Assembly: GCA_001414485.1 (NCBI GenBank)
Contig: LLEY01000340.1
Span: 1 to 20,968, forward strand
Source: Calycina herbarum
Taxonomy: Eukaryota; Ascomycota; Leotiomycetes; Helotiales; Pezizellaceae
Direction of reading: 5' to 3'
Length of the DNA: 20,968 bases
The translations under genes and the position numbers were made by a program. The notes under the pieces are model-generated. The model ran no database searches and was not told where the DNA came from. It saw nothing but the letters and a program-made list of their open reading frames with translations. The first letter of the stretch is position 1, and every line of letters begins with the position of its first letter. Shown piece by piece: positions 16,480-20,968 of the stretch.

Positions 16480-19195
16480 ATGTTCCTCGCCGGCGAGCCC
16501 GCTCGCATCAGACAAGATGCAGTTACTCCACCTCGAAACACCGAATCATACCCTCCAAGCACCCCACCAGAAACTCCTCCCAATCCTCCTTCGCTAAGCT
16601 CAATGGCAGCTATGTCCGCATTTGAAATCCAATATCGATTCAGAGATGCTCCATCGCCTCCTCCAAACCGACCTTTGCCACCTCTCCCACCACCAAAAGT
16701 CCGATCAGCTTCTCCGTCAACTCCGCCATTTCCGGGAGCTCAAGTTACCAAGGAGCGATTGGGTGCTAAACGTCCAAAACGAAGTCCTACTCCACCCCGA
16801 CGACATACAACACCAACCCCCAAGACTACTACTACATGGATCGAGTCCTTTGAGGAAGAGATAGAACCCCGACTAACTTTCAGCCCGGACAAAGATATCG
16901 AAAAGTTCGTCAACTCAATCGCAGAAAACCAACTTGAGTCTCCAATTCGACCATCTTATCCTCGTCAACGCTTGTCTTCAAACTCATTGAAACGTATTTC
17001 CGCACCTGCTGTCCCTTACGATCCAGTTACTGAAAAGACACCCCCTAAGATCGCAAAGAGAAATCGAAGTACGAATATCTTTCAGGTTTTTGATCAGTTG
17101 GATAGCGAGAAGGCTGGGTTGGATGATATTCATGAGGAGCATGGGGAGAATGTTGTGGGAGATAAAGAGGTACTGAAGAAGAAAAGCGATAGGAGAGAGA
17201 GTAGACATAGTGGGGGTGTGTGGAATGGGGCACCTGTTTCACCGTTGAGTCAGAGAAGCTCGATGAAATCTGTTCAAGACCTTGTCTGGCCGGAGGAGAG
17301 ACAAGGGAATGGTTCACCTGTTTCTCGGTCAAGTCAACGAAACTCGATGAAGTCGGTCCAAAACATGGTTTGGCCAGAAGACAAAGCAAACCGTGCCTCA
17401 CCAACTTCACGGCCAAGTCAACGAAACTCGATGAAGTCAGTTCAAGGTCTGTTTCGACCGGAGGAAAAGCAAGAAAATAGATCGTCTGCTTTGCCGTTGA
17501 GTCAACGAAGCTCGATGAAGTCAGTTCAAGACTTGGTTTGGCCAGAAGATAAACAAGGGAGTCGTTCACCTTCTTCACGATCAAGTCGACGAAGCTCGAC
17601 AAAGTCAGTCCAAGACCTTGTTTGGCCTGGAGAACCAAGACCAAACCCCGAGAAGCTCAGGGGCTTCGTAAGACGAAGTACCGGCAAAGTCATTGATCGA
17701 GACCTAATGTTCAGCCAGGAGGGTAGTATCTTTACCGGATCGCCACATTCGCCACTAAGTCATCGAAATTCTGTCAAGACCATCGAGGATTTGTTTAGGG
17801 GAGAGCGAGACGTGGAGTTCCGTAGGCAATTGGAGGACGCTGGGTTTGTTTTGGATCCAGAGATTGAGGAGCAAGCTTTGGATGTGATGGTGTCATCTGC
17901 TACAGATCATATTCAAGGTGTTCACTCTCCGGACAGCGAGGAGTATATTAGCGAGGGCCACCAACTATCTAACACTGAGGCCTTTGTACTTCCTAGAACA
18001 AACAAGACTCCAAGCGAGCAAACCGTCACTCTCGTCACCGATAAAGCAGAGGAGTACAATACAACCGCCAATATTGAATATTTCGAATTCGCCGGCACTG
18101 CAGCAGACCTTCAACTGGAAGATATCGAGTCACCGAATAAGCAAGACGACATTCTTCCAACTGGTGAACCAGAGAAGGAGCACAGTACGACCACCGATAT
18201 CGAACCCATGGATTGCACCGCTGCTCAAATTGGCACTCAACAAAAGGATATCAATGAGCCTGAGGGTTTGGATGAACAAGCACAACCTAGACCAAGTATC
18301 CATATGGGCGAAAGAGAAGGTGGTCTCGCCGACCCAGCTCAAGATACAGTCATCCTCCCACCAACAATCGAGCAGCGAGACTTCGCATTCGTCGATAAAT
18401 CTATTCGTCGAAAGCCAGTTGGCTCCGGTACCTCTAGACCCTCATCGCCGGCAGATACTAGCATGAGTAACGGGCCGTTGGAAGGAACCGAGAAGCCCGG
18501 AATTTATAACCCAGATGGTAAGTCTCATGGGATTTCGCTCTTTCGCAAAATAACTTTGACTAACATGCATTTTAGATCTCCCCGTCATGATGAGCACTCT
18601 GAATACAGAAGATGACAAGAGACCTCTCTTACAAAAGCGAGGAATTTCATTCCAAGAACCTAGTAAGTTCCCCCAAACCCCAAAATTCAAAACTTTCAAT
18701 ATACTAACCCAACCAGCTTCGAATCCCCCGAGTCGCACACCAAGTAAATCATATCAACGGCCCTTGGTAAACGCCATCAACGACGATGTCAAGAAACAAG
18801 GTAAGTCCCCATAAAATTCAGGGGCCTAAGCGAAGAACTAATAAATCCCAGATCCCAAACCCCCAACCACAATCAAACATCCCTACCCATCAACCCTCCA
18901 TCCTTCTCCACGATCCCAGGAAAAGAAGAAGAGTTCGTGTGCTCCCTTTCAAAATCTCATGCATAAATTTGACGAAAAATGCCCAGTTTCCACTTCCAAG
19001 CCTTTCTTCCCAAAACATAGAAAGAGCGAAGGAAAAGCCAAAGTTGGACCCTCTTCAGTGTCATTTGAGAGGGGAATGAAGGGAATTTCCAAACATTTCT
19101 CCTTTTTCAAAAACAAACTCCAAATCCACAAGACCAAATTTCTCCATCACAAGACCGTGTTTGTACAGCGTTATAGGAAGAAGAAAGTGGTCTGA
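16480..19195 (+). CDS. Long disordered protein with five 28-residue repeats, function unknown
   Basis: Exons 16480-18517, 18576-18662, 18717-18800 and 18852-19195 join in frame. All donors are GTAAGT; branch CTAAC is present in the first two introns. The product has 850 residues. The start at 16480 (MFLAGEPARIRQ, context TATCACAATG) is favoured because an A/T-rich leader precedes it. An in-frame ATG at 16060 would add 140 residues of poor quality. The N-terminal third is Pro/Ser-rich with PPLPPP runs. Residues 251-390 are five exact-length 28-residue repeats with the core SQRxSMKSVQDLVWPE, and a weaker copy lies near 421 (LSHRNSVKTIEDLF). The RxS pattern would suit basophilic protein kinases (inference). 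The middle is acidic; the C-terminal exon is very basic (KKKSS, HKTKFLHHKT, YRKKKVV). No catalytic domain, signal peptide or membrane segment is seen. I do not recognise a named family. Its 3' end lies 73 bases before the next gene. Confidence 0.75.
17230..17649 (+). repeat. Five 84-base in-frame tandem repeats (minisatellite in coding sequence)
   Basis: Units start at 17230, 17314, 17398, 17482 and 17566, exactly 84 bases apart, and encode 28 residues each. The most conserved part is TCGATGAAGTCxGTxCAA (Ser-Met-Lys-Ser-Val-Gln). A diverged related copy starts near 17740. Confidence 0.9.
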
Positions 19196-19268
19196 CGAGT
19201 TCTCTCTTTTTGTGTGTTTAGATATTAGCTTTACTTCAGATACGAATATTATTAAATCAAGTACAACC

Positions 19269-20717
19269 ATGTCACCCTTCGAGATTGTAGAAGCGGGTAG
19301 TGGTGATGTTTTGGTGAGACGGGAATTGCCTATGCTGACGCAAAATCCGGCATCAGGAAGAGAGTTGACTTCAGATCATTTGTATACTTCTGATTCTGAA
19401 TATTTACAGAACCAGCAAAGACCGACTTTATCTCAATCCCATTCTGCGCCAACCCATTCCTCGATATGGGACGGTACCACCACACTTGCTCCCTCGCTAA
19501 AATCAACTGACACCGGATTCTCGGATCCAAGCGAGAAATCCAGTCCTATCATCAGCAGAAAACCAATCCCCAAGCCTCCCCTCTCATCCTCAACTCCAAA
19601 GCCTCGTCCGAACATCCTATTACCCACAGTTGATCCAAATCCTCCACCATCAGAGTCAACCCTCAACTACCTCCGCACCCACCAAGACAATCAACCCCAA
19701 CATATCAGAAAGAAGCAAGCACACCTAACAAAAGAAGCAATCTCCTCGTCAAAGCAACAAAAATCTCACCAGAAAACCACACACCTCCTGAACCAAGCAC
19801 GAGCTACCGAATCACAGAGAGCCCAAAACCCCTTAACCCCCTCCTCCTCTCCAAGTTTTCTATCCCTTCATCCAATCCTAAAATCGCCCTCTCTATACAT
19901 ATCTCTCACCCTCTTTCAGGTAGGATTAAATAGTACCTTAATCCTACTAACTATAATAATCACCCGTATCCGCTCTGGACAAATCGTTACATTGTTGGGC
20001 GAGGAGTTGGTTTTTGGGATGGTGATTAGTTTGGGGATTATGGGGGTTGGAATTATCTGGGGATCAGTGCTGATGATGAGAAGTGGGGTGTGGGGAGGTG
20101 CTGGGAAGAGGGACTTGTTTGGGTTGTGGGAGGTTAGCATGCCTGGGGGCAAGGAGAAATTTGGAAGGGGGGTGAGAGGGGATTTGGAGGCGGGCGTTGG
20201 GGTTGGTGAAGGGGATAAGAGGGTCGAAGTGGTGAGGTTGTGTGTTTGTCCCAAACATCGAGATGGCGAGAAAGGATCAGATCCGAAAACGGGAGCTGCT
20301 AGTAGCTCGAATGTTGGATCGATACCTCGCGCAGGACCAAGCAGATCGGGAAACATTCATACGACCGCCACAAACACGACATCTCCATCTTCGCCTCCAA
20401 TCCCGAGTATATCCATCCAAACATCACCTATTCAGACAACGGAACAAGCGGAATTAACAAAAGTTTTCCTCCCACCACCACCAACAACTCGTCGTTCATC
20501 CATGCGCTCTCGTCCTCATTCTCGGGTATACACTCAGAATATCCAGCTTGATACCCTAAATCCCAACGGTACCCGTCCAGAAAAGAGGAAAGAAAAGACT
20601 TTATCTCTTCAATTGAGGGATATGCCTGAGATTGAAAATCCTAGGGATAGAAGGACGAGGTCGATGCAAGAAGTAGAAGATGATATATTTATTATCGGCG
20701 AAGATGATGATGATTGA
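19269..20717 (+). CDS. Disordered protein with two membrane segments, function unknown
   Basis: A single open exon of 482 codons begins at ATG 19269 in good context (ACAACCATGTCA) and ends at TGA 20717. The frame opens slightly earlier (19161), but no ATG fits better. Residues 1-200 are low-complexity and rich in Ser, Pro, Gln and His. Two hydrophobic stretches follow: about 207-232 (SLYISLTLF, LNSTLILLTIIIT) and about 248-272 (LVFGMVISLGIMGVGIIW), joined by a short loop with ARG and GEE. A Gly-rich region, VRLCVCPKHRDGEK, a second Ser/Thr/Pro-rich tract and an acidic end (EVEDDIFIIGEDDDD) complete it. This looks like a hairpin-type or two-pass membrane protein with long disordered tails. I do not recognise a family. 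The close head-to-tail spacing with the previous gene could mean overlapping transcripts or, less likely, one larger gene. Confidence 0.65.
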   Translation: MSPFEIVEAGSGDVLVRRELPMLTQNPASGRELTSDHLYTSDSEYLQNQQRPTLSQSHSAPTHSSIWDGTTTLAPSLKSTDTGFSDPSEKSSPIISRKPIPKPPLSSSTPKPRPNILLPTVDPNPPPSESTLNYLRTHQDNQPQHIRKKQAHLTKEAISSSKQQKSHQKTTHLLNQARATESQRAQNPLTPSSSPSFLSLHPILKSPSLYISLTLFQVGLNSTLILLTIIITRIRSGQIVTLLGEELVFGMVISLGIMGVGIIWGSVLMMRSGVWGGAGKRDLFGLWEVSMPGGKEKFGRGVRGDLEAGVGVGEGDKRVEVVRLCVCPKHRDGEKGSDPKTGAASSSNVGSIPRAGPSRSGNIHTTATNTTSPSSPPIPSISIQTSPIQTTEQAELTKVFLPPPPTTRRSSMRSRPHSRVYTQNIQLDTLNPNGTRPEKRKEKTLSLQLRDMPEIENPRDRRTRSMQEVEDDIFIIGEDDDD

Positions 20718-20968
20718 GTTGAAAGGTATAACGTGTATGTATAGCGAACCGGCCAAACAAGCGAACCGGCCAACTGAAAACACACCTAAAATCGCGATTT
20801 TGACATTTTAATATCTCTACGAACTATTAATCAAAAGTTTTAAAATTAAAACTTTGATTTCATTACTATATATATATTTAGAATTCTAAGTTTCAGACGC
20901 TATATGATTTTACTTAGCGATTCGCTTAAAAATACCCCTGTAATCTTGTCTTTTTTCTTCTTCTTTTA
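20718..20968. other. AT-rich right edge with palindromes
   Basis: After the doubled motif at 20744, the DNA becomes AT-rich. It holds a perfect 14-base palindrome AAAATCGCGATTTT (20788-20801) and an inverted repeat of about 12 bases at 20831-20859 (ATCAAAAGTTTTA against TAAAACTTTGAT). No gene is seen before the window ends. It may be the start of a transposon that continues to the right, or a 3' flank. Confidence 0.5.
20744..20773. repeat. Two direct copies of GCGAACCGGCCAA
   Basis: Copies at 20744-20756 and 20761-20773, 17 bases apart, just after a TA dinucleotide and 27 bases after the stop of the preceding gene. Doubled short motifs like this occur at the ends of some fungal Tc1/mariner-type elements; that link is from memory. 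Confidence 0.6.

Noticed and set aside
17045..17644. 199-codon minus-strand frame across the tandem repeats
   Set aside because: Antisense shadow of the 84-base repeats; any in-phase repeat without stops gives such a frame.
1..20968. tRNA and rRNA genes
   Set aside because: I looked for B-box-like GGTTCGANTCC and similar signals on both strands and found none with a matching acceptor stem.

Overview
The window is nuclear DNA of a filamentous ascomycete (Pezizomycotina; a leotiomycete-like fungus is my guess from style, not proven). Supporting signs are short GT-AG introns of about 50-160 bases with CTAAC/CTGAC-like branch sites, A/C- or C/T-rich leaders before start codons, long disordered Ser/Pro-rich proteins, and AT-rich blocks that look like products of repeat-induced point mutation (RIP).

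Layout. 1-741 (minus): the 5' three exons of a HRI1-family gene, running off the left edge. 742-3060: mostly gene-free. 3200-3442 (plus): a two-exon gene for a 26-residue copper-type metallothionein. 5238-5375 (plus): a second, different, very small Cys-rich metallothionein-like gene. Both have an ATATAAGGG TATA box and a G-free leader. About 5985-11100: a decayed accessory island. It holds an AT-rich block, an F-box gene broken by a stop codon and a frameshift, a broken and duplicated PD-(D/E)XK-like gene fragment, a second AT-rich block, GTGCT-type repeats, and a compact nested cluster of direct and inverted repeats with one outlying copy near 5893.

11509-12553 (minus) is cytochrome c heme lyase. 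It is divergent, over a 612-base gap, from an ADCK2/Cqd1-type ABC1 (UbiB) mitochondrial atypical kinase at 13166-15360 (plus). 16480-19195 and 19269-20717 (plus) are two long disordered proteins I cannot assign. The first carries five exact 84-base in-frame repeats; the second has two membrane segments and starts only 73 bases after the first ends. The right edge (20740-20968) is AT-rich with repeats that resemble a transposon end.

Functionally, the two recognised core genes at 11509-15360 both act in mitochondria (heme attachment to cytochrome c; coenzyme Q distribution). The metallothionein pair suggests a small metal-buffering locus. The best candidates for something undescribed are this pair of tiny intron-containing genes, which gene finders would easily miss, and the nested repeat cluster at 10481-10840.
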